Positions 25,854 to 34,626 of a stretch of 64,000 nt of DNA are shown here, piece by piece; positions within the stretch are counted from its first letter, which is position 1, and the number at the start of each line of letters is the position of its first letter. Below the pieces are notes generated by a model. That model did not search any database. It had not been told where the DNA came from and saw nothing but the letters and a program-made list of their open reading frames with translations. The translations under genes and the position numbers were made by a program. Where the stretch lies: assembly GCF_008632125.1 (NCBI RefSeq), contig NZ_VWRN01000045.1, positions 124,001 to 188,000 of the forward strand, in the 5' to 3' direction. The DNA comes from Cupriavidus cauae. Lineage in GTDB: Bacteria; Pseudomonadota; Gammaproteobacteria; Burkholderiales; Burkholderiaceae.

Positions 25854-26894
25854 ATGACGCTTTCGATCCCGAATCACGCGCTTCGCGGCCTCCGCGCGCT
25901 GGCCGCGCTCGCCATCGCCTGCGCCGCCGTGGCCGCTTCCGGCGCCGCGCTGGCCCAAACCGCTGCCGATACCTTGCGCATCGGCTATCAGAAGTCCGCC
26001 AGCCTGCTGGTGCTGATCAAATCGCAGCAGTCGCTCGAGCGCCGGCTCGCGCCGCTGGGCACCGCGGTCAAGTGGGTGGAATTTCCTGCCGGTCCGCAAT
26101 TGCTGGAGGGCCTGAACGTCGGCGCCGTCGATGTCGGCTTCGTCGGCGAGGCGCCGCCGATCTTCGCGCAGGCCGCCGGGGCCGACTTCGTCTACATCGG
26201 TTTCGATCCCGCCGCGCCGCAAGCCGAAGCCATCGTGGTGCGCCGGGACTCGCCGGTGCGCACGGTGGCCGATCTGAAGGGCCGCAAGGTCGCGCTGAAC
26301 AAGGGCTCGAACGTCCATTACCTGCTGGTCAAGGCACTGGAGAAGGCCGGGCTGAAGATCACCGATATCCAGCCGGTCTATCTCGCGCCGGCCGATGCGC
26401 GCGCGGCCTTCGAACGCGGTGCCGTCGATGCGTGGGTCATCTGGGATCCCTTCCTCGCCGCCGCGGAAAAGCAGGTCGGCGCGCGCGTGCTGGCCGATGG
26501 CCGCGGGCTCGTCAACAACTACGCCTACTACCTTGCCGCGCGGCGCTTTGCCACGCAGAAGCCACAGATCGTCGAGGCGCTGTTCGATGAACTGTTGCAG
26601 CAGGGCCGGCGCCTGAAGGCCGATACGCGTGCCGCCGCGGCGTCGATCGCCCCGCAGCAGGGGCTGGATGCCGACGTCGTCGAACGCACGCTCAATCGCA
26701 GCGAGTTCGGCGTCGCGCCGCTGACGCCGGCCGTCGCCGCGCAACAGCAGCAGATCGCCGATACCTTCCACGCACTGAAGCTGATTCCGAAGCCGATCCG
26801 CATTGCCGATGCGTTGCCTGCCGAGCGGGACAAATCGGAAAAACGGGACGCCGTCGCACAGCGCGGCGCGCTCCAGGCCGGAGATGCCCGATGA
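25854..26894 (+). CDS. ssuA: Aliphatic sulfonate ABC transporter substrate-binding protein
   Basis: This 346-residue periplasmic binding protein has a Sec signal peptide cleaved near ALAQ (residue about 35). SsuA features follow: [24 protein letters not shown]-type [30 protein letters not shown], and [17 protein letters not shown]. It captures alkanesulfonates for import by SsuBC, supplying sulfur under sulfate limitation. The ATG at 25854 gives a proper signal peptide, although the frame is open further upstream through the oxidase remnant. A short dyad AAACG-CTT-CGTTT lies at 25783-25795 about 60 bp upstream. The stop overlaps the ssuD start (ATGA). Confidence 0.9.
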   Translation: MTLSIPNHALRGLRALAALAIACAAVAASGAALAQTAADTLRIGYQKSASLLVLIKSQQSLERRLAPLGTAVKWVEFPAGPQLLEGLNVGAVDVGFVGEAPPIFAQAAGADFVYIGFDPAAPQAEAIVVRRDSPVRTVADLKGRKVALNKGSNVHYLLVKALEKAGLKITDIQPVYLAPADARAAFERGAVDAWVIWDPFLAAAEKQVGARVLADGRGLVNNYAYYLAARRFATQKPQIVEALFDELLQQGRRLKADTRAAAASIAPQQGLDADVVERTLNRSEFGVAPLTPAVAAQQQQIADTFHALKLIPKPIRIADALPAERDKSEKRDAVAQRGALQAGDAR

Positions 26895-28078
26895 AAGTCC
26901 TGTGGTTCCTGCCCACGCATGGCGATTCGCGCTACCTGGGCACCGCCAGGGGCGCGCGCGCCGCGACCTTCGACTACTTCAAGCAGGTCGCGATCGCGGC
27001 CGACAGCCTGGGCTACGAGGGCGTGCTGCTGCCGACGGGCCGCTCCTGCGAGGACTCGTGGATCCTGGCCTCGAGCCTGATCGACGCCACGCGGCGGCTC
27101 AAGTTCCTGGTGGCGTTGCGCCCCGGGCTGATGCAGCCGTCGCAGACCGCGCGCATGGCGGCGACGCTGGACCGGCTGTCGGGCGGGCGCCTGCTGGTCA
27201 ACCTCGTCACCGGCGGCGATCCGGAGGAGCTGCAGGGCGATGGCCTGTTCCTGTCGCATCGCGACCGCTATGCGCTGTCGCGCGAATTCCTGACGATCTG
27301 GCGTGAGATCCTGGCGCGCAGCCACGATGGCGGGGCGTTCGACTTCGCCGGCGAACATCTGCGCGTGGAGGGCGCGAAGGCGCTGTATCCACCGATCAGC
27401 CGGCCCTATCCACCGCTGTTCTTCGGCGGCTCGTCGCCCGAGGCCCACGACCTTGCCGCCGAGCAGGTCGATACCTATCTGACCTGGGGCGAGCCGCCGG
27501 CGGCGGTGGCGCAGAAGCTCGCCGACGTGCGCGCACGCGCCGCCGCGGTCGGCCGCACGCTGCGTTTCGGCATCCGCCTGCACGTGATCGTGCGAGAGAC
27601 CGAGGAGGAAGCCTGGCGCGCGGCCAGCGAACTGGTGTCGCATCTGGACGAGGACATCGTCGCGGCGGCCCAGCGCAAGTTTGCCGCGATGGATTCGGTG
27701 GGCCAGCGCCGGATGGCGCAGTTGCATGGTGGCCGCTTCAACCGGGACGACGTCCGCCAGGGCCTGGAGATCGCGCCGAACCTGTGGGCCGGCGTCGGGC
27801 TGGTGCGAGGCGGCGCCGGTACCGCGCTGGTCGGCAACCCCGAGCAGGTGGCGGCGCGCATCCGGGAATACGCGGACCTGGGGCTCGAATATTTCATCCT
27901 GTCCGGCTACCCGCATCTGGAAGAGGCGCACCGCTTCGCCGAACTGGTGTTTCCGCTGCTGCCGCTGGCGCAGCGCGAGGCCGCCCAGCGCGTGCTGACC
28001 GGACCGTTCGGCGAGATCGTCGCCAATACCTTCGTGCCTTCGGCGGCCACGCCAGGCGCCAATCTGTCCGCGAGTTGA
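26891..28078 (+). CDS. ssuD: FMNH2-dependent alkanesulfonate monooxygenase
   Basis: This 395-residue bacterial-luciferase-fold enzyme desulfonates alkanesulfonates to aldehyde and sulfite using reduced FMN from SsuE. Hallmarks are the N-terminal [15 protein letters not shown], the active-site Cys53 in GRSCEDSW, the VNLVTGGDP loop and the mobile-loop segment [14 protein letters not shown]...[15 protein letters not shown] with its conserved arginine. Length matches E. coli SsuD (381) with a slightly longer C-terminus. Translationally coupled to ssuA by ATGA overlap and followed after five bases by ssuC. Confidence 0.94.
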   Translation: MKVLWFLPTHGDSRYLGTARGARAATFDYFKQVAIAADSLGYEGVLLPTGRSCEDSWILASSLIDATRRLKFLVALRPGLMQPSQTARMAATLDRLSGGRLLVNLVTGGDPEELQGDGLFLSHRDRYALSREFLTIWREILARSHDGGAFDFAGEHLRVEGAKALYPPISRPYPPLFFGGSSPEAHDLAAEQVDTYLTWGEPPAAVAQKLADVRARAAAVGRTLRFGIRLHVIVRETEEEAWRAASELVSHLDEDIVAAAQRKFAAMDSVGQRRMAQLHGGRFNRDDVRQGLEIAPNLWAGVGLVRGGAGTALVGNPEQVAARIREYADLGLEYFILSGYPHLEEAHRFAELVFPLLPLAQREAAQRVLTGPFGEIVANTFVPSAATPGANLSAS

Positions 28079-28083
28079 ACGCC

Positions 28084-28947
28084 ATGTCGAATCCCTCGAA
28101 AAGCGGTGCCGCGCTGGCGGCCGATTTTCCCGCGGCCGCGCCGGCGCGCGCGCTGCTGCCCCAGGGCTGGGCGGCTTCCGTGCTGCGGCGCGGCCTGCCG
28201 TGGCTGGTGCCGGCCTTGATCCTGCTGCTGTGGGAGCTGGCCTCGCGCAGCGGCTGGCTGTCGAGCCGCGTGCTGCCCGAGCCGCTGGCCGTGGTCGCCG
28301 CGTTCCGCACGCTGGCGCTGTCCGGCGAGCTGTGGCAGCACACCGCGGTCAGCGCGTGGCGCGCACTGGCGGGCCTGGCGATCGGCGGCGGACTCGGGCT
28401 GTTGCTGGGGCTGCTGAACGGCACGTTCCGCACGGCCGAGACGCTGCTCGATTCGAGCCTGCAGATGGTGCGCAATATCCCCGCGCTGGCGCTGATTCCG
28501 CTGGTGATCCTGTGGTTCGGCATCGACGAGGCGGCCAAACTGTTCCTGGTCGCGGTCGGCGTGTTCTTTCCGATCTATCTGAACACCTTCCACGGCATCC
28601 GCTCGGTCGACAAGGGACTGATCGAGATGGCGCGCAGCTACGGGCTGTCGGGTTGGGCGCTGTACTGGCAGGTGATCCTGCCCGGCGCGCTGCCGTCGAT
28701 CCTGGTGGGGCTGCGCTTCTCGCTCGGGCTGATGTGGGTGCTGCTGATCGTCGCGGAAACGATCTCCGCGCAGGCCGGCATCGGCTACCTGACGATGAAC
28801 GCGCGAGAGTTCCTGCAGACCGACGTGGTGCTGGTCGGCATCCTGCTCTATGCGCTGCTGGGCAAGCTGGCCGACCTGCTGGCCAAGGGGCTGGAGCGGT
28901 GGTGGCTGCGGTGGCATCCGGGCTATCAGAGCGCGGCGAAAGGCTGA
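28084..28947 (+). CDS. ssuC: Aliphatic sulfonate ABC transporter permease
   Basis: This 287-residue inner-membrane protein has about six transmembrane helices and the BPD_transp_1 EAA loop (EMARSYGLSGWALYWQVILP) that contacts the ATPase. It pairs with SsuB to form the sulfonate importer. The start at 28084 lies five bases after the ssuD stop, GCC ATG TCG context. The N-terminal 30 residues are Ala/Pro-rich and cytoplasmic. A 14-bp tandem array occupies part of the 98-bp gap before ssuB. Confidence 0.93.
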   Translation: MSNPSKSGAALAADFPAAAPARALLPQGWAASVLRRGLPWLVPALILLLWELASRSGWLSSRVLPEPLAVVAAFRTLALSGELWQHTAVSAWRALAGLAIGGGLGLLLGLLNGTFRTAETLLDSSLQMVRNIPALALIPLVILWFGIDEAAKLFLVAVGVFFPIYLNTFHGIRSVDKGLIEMARSYGLSGWALYWQVILPGALPSILVGLRFSLGLMWVLLIVAETISAQAGIGYLTMNAREFLQTDVVLVGILLYALLGKLADLLAKGLERWWLRWHPGYQSAAKG

Positions 28948-28952
28948 TCCCT

Positions 28953-28994
28953 CGGCCTGACCCCATCGGCCTGACCCCATCGGCCAGACCCCAT
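28953..28994. repeat. 14-bp tandem array in the ssuC-ssuB gap
   Basis: Three consecutive 14-bp units CGGCCTGACCCCAT (third with one change) lie immediately after the ssuC stop. The sequence then degenerates. It lengthens the spacing between ssuC and ssuB without introducing a visible terminator. Confidence 0.93.
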
Positions 28995-29045
28995 CGGCCC
29001 GTCAAATCGACCTGATCGCGATCGACCCCTACCGGAGTTCATCCA

Positions 29046-29969
29046 ATGCATGCCATGCAACAACATCTGCCGCTGCGGCGCGCGGGCAGGGAACCCGTCG
29101 AGCCCGGCGAGCCCACCGATCTGACCGCGCGGGCCGGGGCGCGCAGCGCCGAGCGCAATACCGACGGCCCCCATGCCACCCACGCCACCGGCCGCCCCCG
29201 CGGCACCGAGGTCGCGGTCAGCGGCCTGCACAAGGCCTATGGCGGCCGCACCGTGCTGCAGCACATCGACCTGCGCATCGCGCCGGGCGAATTCGTCGCC
29301 ATCGTCGGCCGCAGCGGCTGCGGCAAGAGCACGCTGTTGCGGCTGGTCGCCGGGCTCGAAAGCCCCAGCGCGGGGCGGATCGCGCTCGACGGCCGGCCGC
29401 GGGACGGCCATGACGACGGAACCCGCATCATGTTCCAGGACGCGCGGCTGCTGCCGTGGAAGCGCGTGCTCGACAACATCGCGCTGGGCCTGCCGGGCCG
29501 GGAAGGGCGCGAACGCGCGCGCGAGGCGCTGGCGCAGGTCGGGCTGGCCGAGCGCGCCAACGACTGGCCAACGGTGCTGTCCGGCGGGCAGCGCCAGCGC
29601 GTCGCGCTGGCCCGCGCGCTGGTGCATCGGCCGCGCCTGCTGCTGCTCGACGAGCCGCTGGGCGCGCTCGATGCGCTGACCCGCATCGAGATGCAGCAAT
29701 TGATCGAGGGCCTTTGGCTGGCGCATGGCTTCACCGCGCTGCTGGTCACGCACGATGTAGCCGAGGCCGTCGCGCTGGCCGACCGCGTGGTGCTGATCGA
29801 AGACCACCGCATCGCCCTCGACGAGCGCGTGCCGCTGCTGCGCCCGCGCAGCCACGGCGCGCCGGCATTCGCCGCGATCGAGGAACGCGTGCTGCGGCGC
29901 GTGCTGCGCCAGCCCGCCATCGCATCCCCTGACAACGACGCGCAGACCCGCGCATTGGCACCTCTCTGA
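29046..29969 (+). CDS. ssuB: Aliphatic sulfonate ABC transporter ATP-binding protein
   Basis: This 307-residue ABC ATPase has Walker A (GRSGCGKST) at about residues 92-100, Q-loop ([11 protein letters not shown]), signature [15 protein letters not shown], Walker [14 protein letters not shown] and the H-loop [10 protein letters not shown]. The first 55 residues are an extension over typical SsuB, rich in Arg, His and Thr; an internal start nearer the ABC core is possible, but no better-placed ATG with a ribosome site is seen. The gene energises sulfonate import with SsuC. It overlaps ssuE by one base (TGATG). Confidence 0.92.
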   Translation: MHAMQQHLPLRRAGREPVEPGEPTDLTARAGARSAERNTDGPHATHATGRPRGTEVAVSGLHKAYGGRTVLQHIDLRIAPGEFVAIVGRSGCGKSTLLRLVAGLESPSAGRIALDGRPRDGHDDGTRIMFQDARLLPWKRVLDNIALGLPGREGRERAREALAQVGLAERANDWPTVLSGGQRQRVALARALVHRPRLLLLDEPLGALDALTRIEMQQLIEGLWLAHGFTALLVTHDVAEAVALADRVVLIEDHRIALDERVPLLRPRSHGAPAFAAIEERVLRRVLRQPAIASPDNDAQTRALAPL

Positions 29970-30586
29970 TGAATATCGTCGGCATTCTCGGCAGTCCCTC
30001 CACGCCTTCGCGTTCGGCCTATCTGCTGGAGCTCGCGCTCTCGCGGCTGGACGCGATCACGTCCTCCTACCGATCGATCCGGCCGCGCGACCTGCCCGCG
30101 CAAGCGCTGACGCAGGCCGATTTCGGCGACGCCCGCCTGCAGGACGCGGTGCGCGCGGTCGGCGAATCGCAGCTGGTGATCGTCGCCACGCCGATCTACA
30201 AGGCCTCGTACAGCGGCGTGCTGAAGGCCTTCCTCGATCTGCTGCCGCAGGACGGGCTGCGCGACAAGACCGTGCTGCCGCTGGCCACCGGCGGCAGTCC
30301 CGCGCATCTGCTGGCGCTGGACTATGCGCTCAAGCCGGTGCTGTCGGCGCTCGGGGCTCGCGACATCCTCGATGGCATCTACGCGACCGACCAGCAGCTG
30401 CCGTCGCGGCCGGAGGGCGGCTACAGCGCGGCGGCCGACATCGTCGAACGGCTCGACCGCTCGGTGCAGCGCGTCGCGGCCCGCGCGCGCGAACTGCGGG
30501 AGCGCGAGGCCGAGCTGGCACGGGCGGCGTCCGCGCGGGCAAACAGCGAGCCATGGCCGGCCGAGCGCGTCCGCTGGTCCGTCTGA
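29969..30586 (+). CDS. ssuE: NAD(P)H-dependent FMN reductase of the sulfonate operon
   Basis: This 205-residue flavodoxin-fold reductase has the FMN-phosphate loop GSPSTPSRSAYLLE and ATPIYKASYSGVLKAFLD, which contains the family Tyr linked to the pi-helix of SsuE. It supplies FMNH2 to SsuD. Length is close to E. coli SsuE (191). The start overlaps the ssuB stop by one base. The C-terminal 30 residues are charged and helical (RARELREREAELARA). In many operons ssuE is first; here it is fifth. Confidence 0.9.
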   Translation: MNIVGILGSPSTPSRSAYLLELALSRLDAITSSYRSIRPRDLPAQALTQADFGDARLQDAVRAVGESQLVIVATPIYKASYSGVLKAFLDLLPQDGLRDKTVLPLATGGSPAHLLALDYALKPVLSALGARDILDGIYATDQQLPSRPEGGYSAAADIVERLDRSVQRVAARARELREREAELARAASARANSEPWPAERVRWSV

Positions 30587-30624
30587 GCGCGCCATTACCG
30601 AGCAATTTCAACCAGGAACCTGTC

Positions 30625-30843
30625 ATGACGATTCATGCCATCAACGTACGCAACCAGTTCCGCGGCAAGATCCGCGAAATCATCGAGGGACCGGTCGTGT
30701 CCGAGATCGACGTCGAGACCTCCGGCGGACTGGTGGTGACCTCGGTCATCACGACCCGCTCGGTCAAGGAGCTGGAACTTGCGGTCGGCAAGGAGGTGAT
30801 CGCGCTGGTCAAGTCGACCGAAGTGTCGATCGCCACGCTATGA
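30625..30843 (+). CDS. ssuF: TOBE/molbindin-type protein, SsuF-like
   Basis: This 72-residue protein is a single TOBE (Mop) domain: AINVRNQFRGKIREIIEGPV, SEIDVETSGG, then VGKEVIALVKSTEVSIAT. Molbindins bind molybdate or related oxyanions as oligomers. A small protein of this type (SsuF) closes the ssuEADCBF operon of Pseudomonas putida and is needed for normal sulfonate use there, which supports the same label here. The start at 30625 is preceded by a CAGGA site. Its stop overlaps an ATG of the following SsuA-like gene. Confidence 0.85.
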   Translation: MTIHAINVRNQFRGKIREIIEGPVVSEIDVETSGGLVVTSVITTRSVKELELAVGKEVIALVKSTEVSIATL

Positions 30844-30860
30844 AAGAAGGGGGGCGCAAC

Positions 30861-31829
30861 ATGCAGGGGAAGCGACGGCAGCTGCTGCTGGCGGGAGCCG
30901 GTATTGCGGCGTGGGCGCTGGGTGGCGCGGCGCGGGCGCAGGTGGGCGGCAAACCGGAAACCGTGCGGATCGGGTATCAGAAGTCGTCGACGCTGATGAT
31001 CCTGCTGAAGTCGCGCGGCACGCTGGAGAAGGCCCTCGCACCGCAGGGCGTCTCGGTGTCGTGGCACGAGTTCACTTCGGGCCTGCCGCTGCTCGAGGCG
31101 CTCAATGTCGGCGGGCTGGACCTCAGCGCCGATGTCGCCGACGCGGTGCCGCCGTTCGCGCTCGCCGCCGGAGCGAAGCTGACCTACTACGCGATCGAGA
31201 CGCCGTCGCCGACCGCGCAGGCGATCGTCGTCCCGCGCGATTCGCCCTTGACCTCGATCGCGCAATTGAAGGGCCACCGGGTCGCCTTCGCCAAGGGCGC
31301 CGGCGCGCATTACCTGCTGCTGGAGGCGCTGGCGCGCAACGGCCTGTCGATGCGCGATATCGAGCCGGCGTATCTGACGCCGGCCGATGCGCGCGCCGCA
31401 TTCGAGCGCGGCAACGTGGCGGCGTGGGTCATCTGGGACCCGTTCCTCGCGGCCGCGCAGCGGCAGGCGCAGGCGCGCGTGCTGGCCGACGGCACCGGCC
31501 TGGCCAGTTATCGCCGCTTCTATCTGGCGGCAAGCGACTTCGCGCGCCGCCGCGCCGACGTGCTCGCCACCGTGTTCGATGCGCTCGCCCAGGCGGGGGA
31601 GTGGGTCAAGGCCAATCCCGCCGCCGCGGCGGAATGGCACGCGCCGCTGATCGGCCTGGACGCGGCCACCGTCGAGATCGCCAACCGCCGCCGCAGCTAC
31701 CGGCTGCAGGCGGTCGACGCGCCGGCGCTGGACGAGCAGCAGCGCATTGCCGATGCCTTCCACGCGCAGCAGATCATTCCGCGCAAGGTGGTGGTGAGCG
31801 CTTCGGCGGTCTGGCGGCGGCAGGCCTGA
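30861..31829 (+). CDS. Second sulfonate-type ABC substrate-binding protein (SsuA paralogue)
   Basis: This 322-residue protein has a signal peptide (RRQLLLAGAGIAAWALGGAARA) and an SsuA-like body: VRIGYQKSSTLMILLKSRG, ADVADAVPPFALAAGAKL, GAGAHYLLLEALARNG and [15 protein letters not shown]. It is clearly homologous to the SsuA at 25854 but diverged, suggesting a second sulfonate or sulfate-ester specificity served by the same SsuBC. The start at 30861 has a purine-rich AGAAGGGGGG site seven bases upstream; an ATG at 30840 overlaps the ssuF stop and is an alternative. It is the last gene of the operon. Confidence 0.87.
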   Translation: MQGKRRQLLLAGAGIAAWALGGAARAQVGGKPETVRIGYQKSSTLMILLKSRGTLEKALAPQGVSVSWHEFTSGLPLLEALNVGGLDLSADVADAVPPFALAAGAKLTYYAIETPSPTAQAIVVPRDSPLTSIAQLKGHRVAFAKGAGAHYLLLEALARNGLSMRDIEPAYLTPADARAAFERGNVAAWVIWDPFLAAAQRQAQARVLADGTGLASYRRFYLAASDFARRRADVLATVFDALAQAGEWVKANPAAAAEWHAPLIGLDAATVEIANRRRSYRLQAVDAPALDEQQRIADAFHAQQIIPRKVVVSASAVWRRQA

Positions 31830-32481
31830 ACAACGCGTACACCGTGTGCACATCGCGTTCGCATCGCTTGTGGACCGCTGCGGACCGCTTGTGGACCGCT
31901 TGTGGACCGCTTGCATGCCGGCCCTATCGAAGGCTTGGCATTCGGCCAACCGGTGTACTAACCTCGTTCTACGTTGCGGTGAACCGGGTTTACCCGGGCC
32001 GTAACGGCGCCGTCGCAGGCGCACGCGCAGGGCGCTTGGCCTGGCTCGATTCAGTCCACTTCGCAATCCTCATGTGGCCATGCCCGGCAGGAATGATCCG
32101 CGCTGGCCAACACAGACCCGAACGATGACGGGGGCCATCCAGGTCCCGCGTCATTCTTCACGAGCGCGCATGGCGCAGCATGCCGATGCCGCCTTTGTCC
32201 GCGACCTGTCCTTGTGGTCGCGTGGGGACTTCCCCGGCAAGACGCTGGCTTCGGATGACCTGCACCGAGAGGCGCGCTGGTGTCCGCAGTGCGCGGCTTC
32301 GCGCGGAGTCACGCGGTTTCACGTGACCTCACGTGGCTTCACGCGGTGCCACGTATTGCCCGACAGGCCGCCCCTTCCCGCATCTGTCCGATTCCGTCCA
32401 GCGTCATGATCCTGTTGGCGCTCCCATGTCCGTCGTCGCGACGGCATCGGAGACGCTCGTCTCTTCGACGCCGAGGTAATC
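31830..32481. other. 652-bp intergenic region upstream of levansucrase
   Basis: No convincing gene is present. It holds an 11-bp repeat series at 31865-31907 (three CGCTTGTGGAC, one variant CGCTGCGGAC), a dyad CCGGGT-TT-ACCCGG at 31984-31997, and a 10-bp-periodic repeat block at 32301-32360. A weak open frame at 32074-32409 has no recognisable protein features. Confidence 0.7.
32301..32360. repeat. 10-bp periodic direct repeats upstream of levansucrase
   Basis: Six consecutive 10-base units are related to ACGCGGTTTC/ACGTGGCTTC (for example 32311, 32321, 32331, 32341). The period equals about one helical turn, so identical bases face the same side of the DNA. The block ends 121 bp before the levansucrase start. 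Confidence 0.8.
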
Positions 32482-34092
32482 ATGAACAATGTTTCTCTTC
32501 GCATCCCGGAAGGCATCGGCAGGTGCCTGATGGCGGTGGGCACCGCATCGGTACCCCTGCTGCTGGCGGTCGCGCCGGCCCGCGCCCAGACCCCGCCCGC
32601 CGCGCCCGCGCCCACTCCCCATACGCAGGAGGCCAAGGACCCGACCAGCAACTTCACCGCGCGATGGACGCGCGCCGATGCGCGCCAGATCATGGCGATG
32701 TCCTCGCCCAACGTGACCCCCGGGCAGAACTCGCTGCCGCAGCATCTGACGATGCCCGACATCCCGGCCAATTTTCCGCAGACCAACGATCGGGTGTGGG
32801 TCTGGGACACGTGGCCGCTGACCGATGCCAGGGCCAACCAGTACAGCTACAAGGGCTGGGAGATCATCTTCTCGCTGACCGCCGATCGCAATGCGGGCTA
32901 TACGTTCGACGACCGGCATATCCATGCGCGCATCGGCTACTTCTATCGCCGCGCCGGCATTCCGGCCTCCCGGCGGCCCGCGAACGGCGGCTGGATCTAT
33001 GGCGGGCATCTGTTCCCGGACGGTGCCAGCGTGCAGATCTTCGGCGGCGCGCCGATGACCCACAACGCCGAGTGGTCCGGCTCGACGCGCATCATGCCGG
33101 ATGGCCGCATCGTGGTGTTCTATACCGCGACGTCGTTCAACCGATCGAGCCCGTCGGGCGGCAACATCACGCCGCCGATCGCCATCATTGCGAAGGCGGA
33201 AGGACGCGTGGAGGCCGACCACAACGGCGTGCGGCTGACCGGCTTCAACGAGCATATGAAGCTGCTGGAGCCGGACGGCACGTGGTACCAGACCGGGCAG
33301 CAGAACGAGTTCTTCTCGTTCCGCGATCCCTTCACCTTCGAGGACCCGGCGAATCCCGGCGTCACCTTCATGGTGTTCGAGGGCAACACCGCCGGTCCGC
33401 GCGGCGCGCGCACCTGCACCGAGCAGGACCTGGGCTACGCGCCGAACGATCCGCAGCGCGAGGACCTGAACGCGGTGATGGACTCCGGCGCGGTCTTCCA
33501 GAAGGCCAACGTGGGCCTGGCGGTGGCGATCAACAGGCAGCTGAGCCGCTGGGTGTTCCTGCCGCCGATCCTGTCGGCCAATTGCGTCAACGACCAGACC
33601 GAGCGGCCGCAGATCTATATCAAGGACGGCAAGTACTACCTGTTCACGATCAGCCATCGTTCGACCTATGCCGCAGGCGTCGATGGTCCGGACGGCGTCT
33701 ACGGCTTCGTCGGCAACGGCGTGCGCAGCGACTACCAGCCGTTGAACAATGGCAGCGGGCTGGTGCTGGGGAATCCGACCGACATGAACCGGCCGCGCGG
33801 CGAGCCTTTCGCGCTCGATCCGACGCAGAATCCGCGAACGTTCCAGTCGTATTCGCACTACGTGATGCCGGGCGGACTGGTCGAGTCCTTTATCGATGCG
33901 ATCGGCGCGCGGCGCGGCGGTTCGCTCGCGCCGACGGTGCGCATCGACATCCAGGGCGCCAACACGGCGGTCGATCGCAGCTATGGCGTCAATGGGCTCG
34001 GCGGCTATGGCGACATTCCCGCCAATCGCGAGGCCCTGTTCAGCCTGCGCGGCGTGCTGATCGGCGACCTGGTGCGCCGGCTGTTCGATTGA
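32482..34092 (+). CDS. Levansucrase, glycoside hydrolase family 68
   Basis: This 536-residue exported enzyme has a signal peptide (residues 1 to about 35, ending APARAQ). The GH68 active site is complete: nucleophile Asp109 in VWVWDTWPL, transition-state stabiliser Asp282 in FSFRDPF, and acid/base Glu374 in QTERPQIY. It splits sucrose and polymerises fructose into levan or fructo-oligosaccharides, or hydrolyses it. The WDTW context and the Cys pair (Cys312, Cys368) resemble Gram-negative levansucrases such as LsdA. It is followed after 11 bp by a lipoprotein gene, probably co-transcribed. The start at 32482 gives the signal peptide. Confidence 0.94.
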   Translation: MNNVSLRIPEGIGRCLMAVGTASVPLLLAVAPARAQTPPAAPAPTPHTQEAKDPTSNFTARWTRADARQIMAMSSPNVTPGQNSLPQHLTMPDIPANFPQTNDRVWVWDTWPLTDARANQYSYKGWEIIFSLTADRNAGYTFDDRHIHARIGYFYRRAGIPASRRPANGGWIYGGHLFPDGASVQIFGGAPMTHNAEWSGSTRIMPDGRIVVFYTATSFNRSSPSGGNITPPIAIIAKAEGRVEADHNGVRLTGFNEHMKLLEPDGTWYQTGQQNEFFSFRDPFTFEDPANPGVTFMVFEGNTAGPRGARTCTEQDLGYAPNDPQREDLNAVMDSGAVFQKANVGLAVAINRQLSRWVFLPPILSANCVNDQTERPQIYIKDGKYYLFTISHRSTYAAGVDGPDGVYGFVGNGVRSDYQPLNNGSGLVLGNPTDMNRPRGEPFALDPTQNPRTFQSYSHYVMPGGLVESFIDAIGARRGGSLAPTVRIDIQGANTAVDRSYGVNGLGGYGDIPANREALFSLRGVLIGDLVRRLFD

Positions 34093-34103
34093 GGGAGGTT
34101 GCG

Positions 34104-34547
34104 ATGCAAAGGATCGCTGTATTGCAAGGCAGGCGGCCGGCCGCGGCGCCGCGGAAGGGGCTACTGCCATTGCTGCCATTACTGCCATTACTGCCATTAC
34201 TGCCGTCGCTACTGCTGCTGGCTGCGTGCGGCGGCGGCTCGCCGGACGATGGCGCGCGGCTCAGCGACGCGGCGCAGCGCGCGCTGAGCGAGGCGCCAGC
34301 TGCCGCACCGCCGGACACGGCATCGGCCGCCGCCGCGGACCCGTTGGCGACCGCGGCCGCCGAAGGCGTGATCGAGGGCGAGGCGCCCGAATCGGCCGGC
34401 ACGCCGCCGGTCGCCCCGCATCCGACGCGGCTGGTGATGCTGGAAGACGGACTCTACGCCCGCGACGCCGGCGACAACTGGAAGAAGTACGAGAACGGGA
34501 GCTGGGTATCGGTGCACGCGCCGCAGCTGCCGTCGGGCATGCAGTAG
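34104..34547 (+). CDS. Small lipoprotein co-encoded with levansucrase
   Basis: This 147-residue protein has a basic n-region, a Leu-Pro-rich hydrophobic core (LLPLLPLLPLLPLLPSLLLL) and a lipobox LAACGGG; the +2 Gly is compatible with the outer membrane. The mature part is Ala/Pro/Asp-rich, and its last 50 residues form a small ordered-looking segment (LVMLEDGLYARDAGDNWKKYENGSW). The start is supported by GGGAGG nine bases upstream. It lies 11 bp after levansucrase. Function is unknown; anchoring or assisting the exoenzyme is a guess. The hydrophobic core is encoded by a 9-bp tandem repeat. Confidence 0.74.
   Translation: MQRIAVLQGRRPAAAPRKGLLPLLPLLPLLPLLPSLLLLAACGGGSPDDGARLSDAAQRALSEAPAAAPPDTASAAAADPLATAAAEGVIEGEAPESAGTPPVAPHPTRLVMLEDGLYARDAGDNWKKYENGSWVSVHAPQLPSGMQ
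34164..34199. repeat. 9-bp array encoding the signal-peptide core (LPL)n
   Basis: Four CTGCCATTA/G units plus a degenerate fifth encode Leu-Pro-Leu repeats in the lipoprotein signal peptide. Each gained or lost unit would change the hydrophobic core by exactly three residues without a frameshift. Confidence 0.95.
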
Positions 34548-34626
34548 CGTGGAGAGCGGCGCGGCACGGCCGATGCGTTGGCATCGACCGTGCGCGCGCC
34601 CTTGAACCCTTCAGCCCTTCATCCCC

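Noticed and set aside
32074..32409. Possible small protein upstream of levansucrase
   Set aside because: Overlaps the 10-bp repeat block, shows no conserved features and lacks a convincing start.
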